DNA from: Candidatus Falkowiibacteriota bacterium
Lineage (GTDB): Bacteria > Patescibacteriota > Patescibacteriia > Patescibacteriales > WJLG01
NCBI GenBank assembly: GCA_014728685.1
Contig: WJLG01000019.1
Coordinates: 1 to 6,275, forward strand
DNA length: 6,275 nt
Reading direction: 5' to 3'
The position numbers were made by a program, and so were the translations under genes. Shown piece by piece: positions 1-5,639 of the stretch. Below the pieces are notes generated by a model, which saw only the letters and a program-made list of their open reading frames with translations, searched no databases and had not been told where the DNA came from. Positions within the stretch are counted from its first letter, which is position 1, and each line of letters starts with the position of its first letter.

Positions 1-2806
1 CCTTATGAGAAAAAGCGGCATCCGGCGCGTCTGCAAAAAGGCTGGCTTGATGATTGTTTTTTGATTTAACGATCTCTTTATTAAAATTCAACATAACATC
101 GATATTGGCCAACAGCTTGCCGCGTTCCCCTAATTGATCAAGGCCCCCGCTCTTGATAAGGCTTTCCAGTGATTTTTTATTCAAATCCTTATCCGTAATC
201 CTTTCGAGTAAATCACTAATATCGTTATAGGGCCCATTTTCTTTCCTTTCCCGGATAAGTACTTCAGCAATATGTTCCCCGATATTTTTTATGGCATGTA
301 GCCCGAAACGAATCGTCCTTAACTCTTCATGGGCCCCGACGGCCTCATTTTTATCCGTCTTAGATGTTACTACCGTAAACGTTTCAAAAGACTGGTTTAT
401 ATCCGGCTGCTTAACATCGATCCCCATGCGCTGACACTCCTCGATCTCGATGGCGATCCGGTCGATATTTTGCTGGTCCGCGGTCAACAAGGCGGCCATA
501 AACTCGGTCGGCCAATGAGCTTTAAGATAAGCGGTCTGATAGCCGATCAGGGCGTAACAGGCCGCATGCGATCGGTTGAAGCCGTAACCGGCAAAAGGCT
601 CAATAAAAGAAAATATGCGTTGAGCCAGCTTCTTGTCAATCCCGTTGTTAATGCAGCCAATAATGAATTTTTCCTTTTGTTCGGCCAGCAGCTTGGGGAT
701 CTTCTTGCCGACAGCCTTACGCAACACATCTGCCTCGGCCATAGTAAAACCGGCCAGGTCCCGGGCCATCTGCATGACCTGTTCCTGATAAATGGCTACG
801 CCATAAGTCTTGTCCAGAATCGGTTGGAGTTTGGGATGCAGATAGTTGGGCTTTTTGGTACCGTGCTTGCCGGCGATATAATCCGGTATCCACTCCATCG
901 GCCCCGGACGGTATAGAGCTACCATGGCTATAATGTCTTCGAATTGCGTGGGCTTAAGCTCTTTTAGATATCTTTTCATACCCGAGGACTCGAACTGGAA
1001 CACACCGGTCGTACCACCGTCCTGAAAAAGTTTGTACGTTTCTTGGTTATCTAGGGGAATGTGCTCCATATCGATATCCACGCCTTTGGTATTTTTGATG
1101 ATATTGATGGCTGATTCGATGATGGTTAGGTTTTTCAAACCTAAAAAATCCATTTTCAAAAGCCCCAGATCCTCGATCGGATGCAGGGAGTATTGGGAAA
1201 CCACACTTCTGTCCGAGGAAGACGCATATTGAACCGGTGTATACTGATCCAAGGGTTCCTTGGTGATCAAGACTCCGCAAGCATGGGTCGAAGCATGGCG
1301 GGAAACACCCTCCAAGCGCAAAGCGTAATCGATGATCCTTTTGGCTTCAGGTTCGTTCTGGTAGATGCTTTTGAAATCAGCGGCTGTATCAAGCGCTTGC
1401 TGAATACTGGAAAACATTGGGATCTCCTTGGCGATCTTATCACAATAATCATAACTGGCTCCCAGTACCCGGCCGACATCGCGGACAGAGGCTCGAGCAG
1501 CCATGGTTCCGAAAGTGATGATCTGAGATACATGGTCCTTGCCGTATTTATCTTCAACATAGCGAATCACTTCATCCCGGCGGGTATCGGCAAAGTCCAT
1601 ATCGATATCAGGCATGGATATGCGCTCCGGATTCAAAAAACGCTCAAAGAGCAGATCGTATTCCAAAGGGTCGAGATTGGTAATGCCAAGCAGATAACAG
1701 ACAAAGGAGCCGGCAGCCGAGCCCCTGCCCGGTCCGACGATGATCCCCTGATCCTTTGCCCAGTTCACAAAATCGGCCACGATCAAAAAATACGAAGGCC
1801 AGCCCATTTTTTTGATCACCGACATTTCATAATCCAGCCTGTCTTTCTTCTGCTGATCGACTTCGTCATAGCTTTTTTGATAGCGTTTTTTCAAGCCTTC
1901 CTTGGACAAATGTTCAAGATACCCCAATTCATCAAAATCCTGCGGCACTTCAAAGTAAGGCAATTGGATATTTCCCAGATCTATCTCCACATTACACATC
2001 TCGGCGATCTTTAGGGTATTGGCTATCGCTTCCGGAGTATCGGCAAAAGCCTCGATCATATCTTTGTTCGGGCGCATAGAATAATCGGAATCCATCATAT
2101 TCATCCTGTCCTCATCCTCGATCTTCTTCTTGTTCTGCAAGCACAAAAGGATATCTTGAGCCTCAGCGTCTTCCCTGGCCAGATAATGCGCGTCATTGGT
2201 AGCCACTAAAGGAATACCAAGCTTCTTGGACATCTTTTTCAAGGCTTCATTGACCTCGGCCTGATGCTCCAAGCGCGGATGGTCTTGGAGCTCCAAATAA
2301 AAATTTCCTTGGCCGAAAAGTTTATTGTATTCCAAAGCCCGCTTCTCAGCCTTGTCAACTAAGCCGGCCATTAACAAATGCGCAATCTCTCCGCCCAAGC
2401 AAGCCGTGCAAGCGATCAACCCTTCATGATATTTGGACAAAGTTTCCCAGTCGATCCTGGGCTTATAATAGAATCCTTCCAAATGGGCTATGGATACCAG
2501 CTTGATAAGGTTTTTGTAACCGGTGTTATTTTTAGCTAAAAGCAAGATATGCCGATTGACCCTATCCTCGGAAGTATCCTTTTTGGCCAGATCAGGCGCC
2601 AGATAAAGCTCAACGCCTATTATAGGCTTAATGTCCTGTTTTTTACATTCTTTGTAAAATTCAACTACCCCGTACATAACGCCATGATCAGTGATGGCGA
2701 CTGCCGGCGAACCTTGTTCTTTGGCAAACTTAACCATCTCATCTATTTTGGTGAGGCCGTCTAAGAGAGAATAATGGGTATGGTTGTGGAGATGGACGAA
2801 CGACAT
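1..2806 (-). CDS. dnaE: DNA polymerase III subunit alpha, C-terminus cut by window edge
   Basis: This is the catalytic subunit of the replicative DNA polymerase, which extends primers at the fork while bound to the sliding clamp. 935 codons are visible from ATG at 2806; the family is usually about 1,100-1,200 residues, so roughly the last 200 (OB and tau-binding parts) lie outside. In order: a PHP domain with a full set of likely metal ligands (H7, H9, D16, H41, E66, H86, C136, D205, H207); GPGRGS at 358-363; palm acidic motif PDIDIDF at 399-405 plus D553 in MDFLGLK, matching the E. coli catalytic aspartates; fingers FNRSH at 743-747; helix-hairpin-helix region about 870-905; clamp-binding motif QASLF at 920-924. 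The intact PHP site suggests built-in 3'-5' exonuclease activity, as known for other DnaE proteins with this ligand set; that is inference here. The ATG lacks an adjacent Shine-Dalgarno; an in-frame TAA lies directly before it, so the start cannot be further upstream in frame. Confidence 0.97.
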   Translation of the reverse strand, partial: MSFVHLHNHTHYSLLDGLTKIDEMVKFAKEQGSPAVAITDHGVMYGVVEFYKECKKQDIKPIIGVELYLAPDLAKKDTSEDRVNRHILLLAKNNTGYKNLIKLVSIAHLEGFYYKPRIDWETLSKYHEGLIACTACLGGEIAHLLMAGLVDKAEKRALEYNKLFGQGNFYLELQDHPRLEHQAEVNEALKKMSKKLGIPLVATNDAHYLAREDAEAQDILLCLQNKKKIEDEDRMNMMDSDYSMRPNKDMIEAFADTPEAIANTLKIAEMCNVEIDLGNIQLPYFEVPQDFDELGYLEHLSKEGLKKRYQKSYDEVDQQKKDRLDYEMSVIKKMGWPSYFLIVADFVNWAKDQGIIVGPGRGSAAGSFVCYLLGITNLDPLEYDLLFERFLNPERISMPDIDMDFADTRRDEVIRYVEDKYGKDHVSQIITFGTMAARASVRDVGRVLGASYDYCDKIAKEIPMFSSIQQALDTAADFKSIYQNEPEAKRIIDYALRLEGVSRHASTHACGVLITKEPLDQYTPVQYASSSDRSVVSQYSLHPIEDLGLLKMDFLGLKNLTIIESAINIIKNTKGVDIDMEHIPLDNQETYKLFQDGGTTGVFQFESSGMKRYLKELKPTQFEDIIAMVALYRPGPMEWIPDYIAGKHGTKKPNYLHPKLQPILDKTYGVAIYQEQVMQMARDLAGFTMAEADVLRKAVGKKIPKLLAEQKEKFIIGCINNGIDKKLAQRIFSFIEPFAGYGFNRSHAACYALIGYQTAYLKAHWPTEFMAALLTADQQNIDRIAIEIEECQRMGIDVKQPDINQSFETFTVVTSKTDKNEAVGAHEELRTIRFGLHAIKNIGEHIAEVLIRERKENGPYNDISDLLERITDKDLNKKSLESLIKSGGLDQLGERGKLLANIDVMLNFNKEIVKSKNNHQASLFADAPDAAFSHK

Positions 2807-2881
2807 TTAAATTAAAATTAAAATCTCAAAATGTAAAATGAAATAATTCGCATTTTCCATTTTGAGATTTGCATTTTGCAT
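2807..2881 (-). CDS. possible 24-codon leader ORF upstream of dnaE
   Basis: A short ORF starts at ATG 2881, 11 bases after a perfect AAGGAGG, and ends in a TAA that directly abuts the dnaE ATG (TAA then ATG, zero spacing, same frame). dnaE has no Shine-Dalgarno of its own, so ribosomes could load here, terminate and restart on dnaE. The encoded peptide lies almost wholly within a palindromic repeat and has low-complexity content, so its sequence is unlikely to matter. It may equally be a by-product of the repeat having inserted between dnaE and its original ribosome-binding site. No family was recognised. Confidence 0.25.
   Translation of the reverse strand: MQNANLKMENANYFILHFEILILI
2821..2870. 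repeat. AT-rich palindromic repeat in the dnaE leader
   Basis: The arms 2821-2840 and 2851-2870 are inverted complements with one mismatch (2834/2857), about 19 of 20 positions paired, around a 10-base loop. The flank at 2871-2881 continues with the same words (GCATTTT, GCATTTC), giving a tandem CATTTTG flavour. The element lies in the dnaE leader but has no T-tract and does not follow a gene end, so it does not look like a terminator. The architecture fits a dispersed miniature palindromic repeat; copies elsewhere in the genome cannot be seen from here. Confidence 0.75.
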
Positions 2882-2892
2882 TTCAAAAAATG

Positions 2893-2899
2893 CCTCCTT
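2893..2899 (-). promoter_or_regulatory. perfect Shine-Dalgarno (AAGGAGG) far from the dnaE ATG
   Basis: The minus strand reads AAGGAGG, a full anti-16S match. It lies 86 bases upstream of the dnaE ATG, too far for direct use, and 11 bases upstream of the ATG of a 24-codon leader ORF. The palindromic repeat fills the gap. It could be the ancestral dnaE site displaced by repeat insertion, or a site that loads ribosomes for coupled translation. Confidence 0.5.
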
Positions 2900-2912
2900 G
2901 CCTTATTATCTT

Positions 2913-2943
2913 ATCATAAATATCGGATCTTTGGTATTGACAA
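2913..2943 (-). promoter_or_regulatory. possible dnaE promoter, back-to-back with the plus-strand promoter
   Basis: On the minus strand TTGTCA (2943-2938) is followed after 19 bases by TATGAT (2918-2913). The hexamers are near-consensus but the spacer is long. Its -35 overlaps the -35 of the plus-strand promoter, so the two would compete for polymerase. A further GATAAT at 2910-2905 is an alternative -10 without a good -35. Confidence 0.3.
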
Positions 2944-2965
2944 AATACTATAAATATGCTATAAT
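2937..2965 (+). promoter_or_regulatory. perfect consensus sigma70 promoter with extended -10
   Basis: TTGACA at 2937-2942, a 17-base spacer, then TATAAT at 2960-2965, preceded by TG at 2957-2958 (extended -10). Both hexamers and the spacing equal the housekeeping consensus. Transcription should begin near 2972, leaving a leader of about 30 bases before the ribosome-binding site of the hairpin-rich gene. Such a complete match predicts strong, largely factor-independent expression, so control is likely to be at RNA level. Confidence 0.85.
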
Positions 2966-3000
2966 TATAATTAGAAAATAAAGATGTACCTTAAAATTTG

Positions 3001-3038
3001 AAAGGAGTTATCATGATGAAATACATGATAATTTTTTT
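3001..3038 (+). promoter_or_regulatory. start-site hairpin sequestering the ribosome-binding site (fourU-like thermometer candidate)
   Basis: The RNA arm 3001-3015, which contains the Shine-Dalgarno AAAGGAG and the first AUG, pairs without interruption with 3024-3038 around an 8-base loop. That is 15 consecutive pairs, three of them G-U. The Shine-Dalgarno faces a run of seven U at 3032-3038, the arrangement found in fourU RNA thermometers. The second AUG (3016) sits in the loop. The helix next to the Shine-Dalgarno is made only of A-U and G-U pairs, so modest warming or a bound factor could open it. Temperature control is inference; the pairing is read directly. Confidence 0.6.
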
Positions 3039-3444
3039 AATAGTTCTTTGCGCCTCGATCTCAGAGGCGCAGATATTCACTCTCGAGCAGGTTCGGCTGC
3101 TTGAGAGTGATAGCCTCAGAAGTGAGGCTATCACGCTCAGAGTGATCTGGGCGTGGGAAACGATATCCTCTATTCTAGAGGAATCGTTTTCCGATTACGA
3201 GAAGGACCTGAGGGTCTCTTCTCGATCACACGCACAGTCCATCTTAAAAGCAAGCATCGATATGAAAATAAAGATGCTTGCCGGCCGGCTCAAAAGCTGG
3301 CCAAGTATATCTTCTTCCCAGGTGTATATTACTTGGGAAGACATTCAAGCAACTGAAAAGTTGCTTGAAGAAAAAATTCCGTCGTACATAGAAGATGTGT
3401 ACGACGGAGACGCACATCGGTTTTGGGAAGACTGGCGAAACTAA
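3013..3444 (+). CDS. predicted secreted protein of unknown family, encoded by a hairpin-tiled mRNA
   Basis: 143 residues from ATG 3013 (142 if ATG 3016 is used). AAAGGAG at 3001-3007 lies 5 and 8 bases before these two; a TTG at 2998 upstream of the Shine-Dalgarno is not credible. The N-terminus is a typical Sec signal peptide: short basic start, hydrophobic core IIFLIVLCA, cleavage likely after SEA at residue 19. No lipobox fits the Cys. The mature part is about 124 residues, mostly helical in appearance, acidic near the end (EDVYDGDAHRFWEDWRN) and unusually Trp-rich (6 Trp). I recognise no domain. It stands alone between a perfect promoter and a strong terminator, convergent with uppP. Nearly the entire coding region folds into consecutive local hairpins, so the RNA itself may be the selected product. 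An open frame of this length with Shine-Dalgarno and signal peptide argues that it is nevertheless translated. Confidence 0.65.
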   Translation: MMKYMIIFLIVLCASISEAQIFTLEQVRLLESDSLRSEAITLRVIWAWETISSILEESFSDYEKDLRVSSRSHAQSILKASIDMKIKMLAGRLKSWPSISSSQVYITWEDIQATEKLLEEKIPSYIEDVYDGDAHRFWEDWRN

Positions 3445-3455
3445 AGCCAGTTCCC
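3049..3455 (+). other. array of twelve tandem RNA hairpins spanning the coding region
   Basis: Successive inverted repeats, each with a different sequence (arms; loop): 3049-3056/3064-3071; 3077-3090/3097-3110 (14 pairs, one G-U); 3111-3118/3123-3130 (extendable to 12 by borrowing 3107-3110); 3132-3141/3146-3155 (loop GTGA); 3156-3171/3177-3191 (one bulge); 3198-3208/3213-3224 (one bulge); 3250-3258/3273-3281; 3283-3290/3295-3302; 3313-3323/3331-3341; 3344-3354/3359-3369 (11 perfect, loop GAAA); 3378-3388/3398-3408 (11 perfect); 3425-3436/3446-3455 (bulged, across the stop codon). The start-site hairpin precedes the array and the terminator hairpin follows it. Gaps are mostly 0-16 bases; the largest is 3225-3249. 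Such arms are far longer and denser than chance gives in a few hundred bases. Because arm sequences differ, this is not a direct-repeat or CRISPR array. Confidence 0.8.
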
Positions 3456-3464
3456 TAATCACTT

Positions 3465-3503
3465 GCCCCGCTTAAGCAAAATCAGCTTGCGGGGCCTTTT
3501 TTT
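3465..3503 (+). terminator. strong intrinsic terminator of the hairpin-rich gene
   Basis: GCCCCGC (3465-3471) pairs with GCGGGGC (3489-3495), continued inward by AAGC/GCTT (3474-3477/3485-3488), and the stem is followed by C and seven T at 3497-3503. It lies 20 bases after the stop codon at 3444. On the opposite strand there is no T-tract after the stem, so it is a poor terminator for the convergent uppP operon, whose transcripts could run antisense into the gene. Confidence 0.92.
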
Positions 3504-3514
3504 ATTCAAATAAT

Positions 3515-4315
3515 TTATAAAAAAGAAGATATTATCATCAAAATGGCAAACCCGAGCACAAAATAGCCGAAATTCACCTTTTTGGCAACTTTTAGAAGCA
3601 CATCGATGGTCAAAAGTCCGAATACAAAAGCAAAAGCCAGCGCCACAAAACTATAAGCATCAGCTGAAAGATCTCCCAGATTAAGCACTATATTGGCTCC
3701 GAGTACGATCGGCATGCTCATAAGAAAACTCAGGCGCAGGGCCGTATTATCTCTGAATTCGCTCATCAAAAGCGCTGAAACCGTCAATCCGGACCTGGAC
3801 AGACCGGGCAAGGCAGCCATACCTTGGGCAATACCCAAGAAAACCCCATCCTTTGCCTTCAGATCTTTTTCGCTCTTGCCGAAATCCTTGGCCTTTTTTA
3901 TCTTGATCTGCAAAAAAGCGGTAATTATCAATAACCCGCCAATTATCAAATTCACATATCCGGCAATACTTTTCAGATCTGTTTCCACGCTCTTCATTCC
4001 CGCGACCAAGATCGACCCTAATACGGCGCTGATCAAAGTGGCTATGATCAAAAAATTTATGATCTTTTTATTTTCAGCTTCGGCCTTTTTGTATCGAAAC
4101 AAGGCTTTCAAAAGTCTGGCAACATCTTTTCTGAAATACACCAAAGCTGACAAAAAAGTACCAAAATGCAAAAACAAAGCCAGTCGAACTATATCGATCA
4201 AGCTGTCTTCTTTAGCAAAAAAATTGGCCTTGATCAAAAATATCAGGCCTTCTGAAGATACGGGCAGCCATTCGGCCACGCCTTGAGTAATTCCCAAAAC
4301 TATCGCTTCGAGCAT
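3515..4315 (-). CDS. uppP: undecaprenyl-diphosphatase (UppP/BacA family)
   Basis: Integral membrane phosphatase that converts undecaprenyl diphosphate to the monophosphate, recycling the lipid carrier for peptidoglycan and other envelope polymers. 266 residues, the normal family length, with several hydrophobic segments. The first signature, QGVAEWLPVSSEGL at 11-24, supplies the (E/Q)xxxE motif as Q11 and E15. The second, GLSRSG at 171-176, supplies the Ser-Arg pair S173/R174, the numbering seen in E. coli. Odd point: the His that normally follows SSxG (His30 in E. coli) is Leu24, and SSEG rather than SS(S/T)GH recalls archaeal-type members. Activity may therefore differ or use another base. 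It starts 2 bases after the stop of the upstream membrane gene with only a weak GGAA, so translational coupling is likely. It converges with the hairpin-rich gene. Confidence 0.9.
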   Translation of the reverse strand: MLEAIVLGITQGVAEWLPVSSEGLIFLIKANFFAKEDSLIDIVRLALFLHFGTFLSALVYFRKDVARLLKALFRYKKAEAENKKIINFLIIATLISAVLGSILVAGMKSVETDLKSIAGYVNLIIGGLLIITAFLQIKIKKAKDFGKSEKDLKAKDGVFLGIAQGMAALPGLSRSGLTVSALLMSEFRDNTALRLSFLMSMPIVLGANIVLNLGDLSADAYSFVALAFAFVFGLLTIDVLLKVAKKVNFGYFVLGFAILMIISSFL

Positions 4316-4317
4316 AT

Positions 4318-4779
4318 TTATTTTTTATTTTTTTCCAAATATTCCAAAACCTTCTGCTTATCTTCATCATTCATATTATCAACTATCTGCTGAGCTTCTT
4401 TCTCGGTCATCTCTTTGTCGCCGGACATCATAGCTCCGATAGACTCCAGACTAATATCTTCGGGCAATTTAGAACTCAGGTCGCCGAGAACTCCGGCATC
4501 ACCCAAGAGGCTTTTATACTGGCCGTAAAGATTGTTAAGCAGAGGCGGTAAATAAAGGAACCCGATCATCAACGGGATCAATATTATTAAAACCTTTATG
4601 ACCCCCCAGATCTTCATCCAAACCACATAGCGCTTTATGTATCTGACTGTTTCCAGTATTTCAGAGCCGACTTCAAGATTCTTTTTTATCAGGTCATCGA
4701 CTCCGCTGACTTTTGAATTGCCCGACACCTCAGCCATCGCCTCGACCTCAGATGAATTTTCTTTGTTTTTTTTGCTCAT
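4318..4779 (-). CDS. small membrane-anchored protein of unknown function
   Basis: 153 residues from ATG 4779. The N-terminal 45 or so are hydrophilic (MSKKNKENSSEVEAMAEV), followed by an amphipathic stretch and a basic patch (YIKRYVVWMKIW). One hydrophobic segment follows, about residues 60-85 (VIKVLIILIPLMIGFLYL), then a helical acidic/lysine-rich tail ending EYLEKNKK. One membrane span, possibly a hairpin, is predicted. No family recognised. An in-frame TTG at 4815 would extend it into nrdG but ATG 4779 is preferred, because TATAAT lies just upstream and the extension overlaps nrdG. It sits 14 bases after nrdG and 2 bases before uppP, so it is co-transcribed with uppP. Partnership with UppP is only suggested by position. 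Confidence 0.75.
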   Translation of the reverse strand: MSKKNKENSSEVEAMAEVSGNSKVSGVDDLIKKNLEVGSEILETVRYIKRYVVWMKIWGVIKVLIILIPLMIGFLYLPPLLNNLYGQYKSLLGDAGVLGDLSSKLPEDISLESIGAMMSGDKEMTEKEAQQIVDNMNDEDKQKVLEYLEKNKK

Positions 4780-4785
4780 ATATTC

Positions 4786-4815
4786 ATTATACTTTATGCT
4801 CCCCTTACCTGGCAA
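4786..4815 (-). promoter_or_regulatory. promoter inside the 3' end of nrdG, likely giving a leaderless mRNA
   Basis: On the minus strand TTGCCA (4815-4810), an 18-base spacer, then TATAAT (4791-4786). Transcription would start about 7 bases past the -10, at or next to the A of ATG 4779. No Shine-Dalgarno lies at a usable distance: an AAGGGGAG at 4806-4799 is 19 bases away. A leaderless message for the membrane protein and uppP would fit, separating them from the nrd genes. Confidence 0.45.
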
Positions 4816-5570
4816 GAGCCCATCTTGTCTTGTCCGATGCGCGCGAACTCGTCCATCTGTTCATCGGAAAAACAAGACTTTCCTTCCAAGCTAGGATCAA
4901 GCAAGAGAGTGTCCGACTTAAACCTCTGTAAATACCACTTATCCGCGCCTTTGATGTATTGACCCATGTTGGCGAGCACTTCCCTTGTATGAAATCCGGG
5001 CACGCAAGTCGTTCTGAATTCATGCGGCAGGCCGCTATTTATTATAATGTCGATACTTTCTTTGATAAGATCAAAATCAACATCCACCCCGACCGCTTTG
5101 GGATAACCATCCTGATCGGATTTAAGATCCATAGCTATGTAGTCTATGAGTTTTTTGTTTATCAAAAACCTAAGCATATCCGGATTAGTTCCATTGGTAT
5201 CCAATTTGATCGAAAAGTCGAATTCTCTGATCTTTTTTATGAATTCCGGCAAGTCGGCATAAAGGGTCGGCTCTCCGCCGGTCAAAACAATACCTTCCAG
5301 CTTGCCTTTTCTCTTTTTCAGAAAATCAAAAAGGCCGTCCTCCGAAATCGGAGGCTGGCCTTTCTTCTCCCGGTGGGAAGAAGAAAAATCATCATCTTCC
5401 CTCTCCTTACCGGGAGAAATATCACAATTCTTGCCGGAAACAACTGGCAAGACAAGCATAGGGTTGTAGCAAAAACGGCAGCGGAAATTACATCCCTGGG
5501 TGAAAACGATGGCCGCCAAGTGGCCGGGATAATCTATTAAGGTCAATTTTTCCAATCCCCCTATGATCAT
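4794..5570 (-). CDS. nrdG: anaerobic ribonucleotide reductase activating protein (radical SAM, NrdG2 type) with insertion
   Basis: Radical-SAM activase that uses a [4Fe-4S] cluster and S-adenosylmethionine to generate the glycyl radical on NrdD. 258 residues from ATG 5570. The cluster motif CNFRCRFC gives C27, C31 and C34; GGEPT is at 98-102; LDTNGTNPDML, IDYIAMDLKS and EFRTTCVPGFHT follow, all characteristic of the NrdG2 branch (IGGLEKLTLIDYPG start). I chose ATG 5570 because AGGTG precedes it by 3 bases and the protein then begins as homologues do; GTG 5576 would add two residues. Between NPMLVLP and ISEDGLFDFL lies an insertion of about 30 residues (about 43-74), rich in D, E, K and S, which family members normally lack as I recall them. 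Its DNA is three consecutive hairpins. The gene follows the separated glycyl-radical ORF by 69 bases. Confidence 0.93.
   Translation of the reverse strand: MIIGGLEKLTLIDYPGHLAAIVFTQGCNFRCRFCYNPMLVLPVVSGKNCDISPGKEREDDDFSSSHREKKGQPPISEDGLFDFLKKRKGKLEGIVLTGGEPTLYADLPEFIKKIREFDFSIKLDTNGTNPDMLRFLINKKLIDYIAMDLKSDQDGYPKAVGVDVDFDLIKESIDIIINSGLPHEFRTTCVPGFHTREVLANMGQYIKGADKWYLQRFKSDTLLLDPSLEGKSCFSDEQMDEFARIGQDKMGSCQVRGA
5333..5452. repeat. palindromic repeat cluster inserted in-frame in nrdG
   Basis: Three adjacent inverted repeats. 5333-5343/5350-5360: GGCC and CCTCC arms with their partners, two unpaired positions. 5365-5380/5396-5418: TTCTCCCGGT (5365-5374) with ACCGGGAGAA (5409-5418), then GGGAAG (5375-5380) with CTTCCC (5396-5401), and TCTCCTT bulged. 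5429-5435/5446-5452: TCTTGCC with GGCAAGA. The central unit of 54 bases resembles a dispersed palindromic element. Together they encode the extra segment of NrdG, comparable in principle to the Rickettsia palindromic elements known to sit inside genes. Other copies cannot be checked here. Confidence 0.65.
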
Positions 5571-5639
5571 TTTCACCTATACAAGACGTCCGGATCCGTA
5601 AAGCATCCAAACTGGTCTGTCTTTAATTATAAATGCACA

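Noticed and set aside
329..2014. Plus-strand ORFs across this stretch (for example 329-916, 1032-1232 and 1181-2014)
   Set aside because: They are antisense to dnaE, whose minus-strand frame is continuous and carries every family motif; the antisense products show no recognisable domain.
2998..3012. TTG at 2998 as start of the hairpin-rich gene
   Set aside because: It lies upstream of and overlaps the Shine-Dalgarno, which correctly serves ATG 3013 or 3016; the extension would also spoil the signal peptide start.
3049..3455. CRISPR, integron attC or direct-repeat array
   Set aside because: The hairpin arms are unrelated in sequence to each other and no repeat unit recurs.
3153..3462. Overlapping ORFs in other frames of the hairpin-rich gene (3153-3356 plus, 3244-3462 minus)
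   Set aside because: No ribosome-binding site or signal peptide. Inverted repeats naturally make both strands look alike, so open antisense frames carry little weight.
4780..4815. TTG 4815 as the start of the membrane protein
   Set aside because: It would overlap the nrdG end by 22 bases with no Shine-Dalgarno in reach; ATG 4779 has a good -10 element immediately upstream.
5577..5639. Intergenic stretch between the glycyl-radical ORF and nrdG
   Set aside because: Only short restriction-like palindromes (GACGTC, CGGATCCG) are visible; no convincing promoter, terminator or gene.
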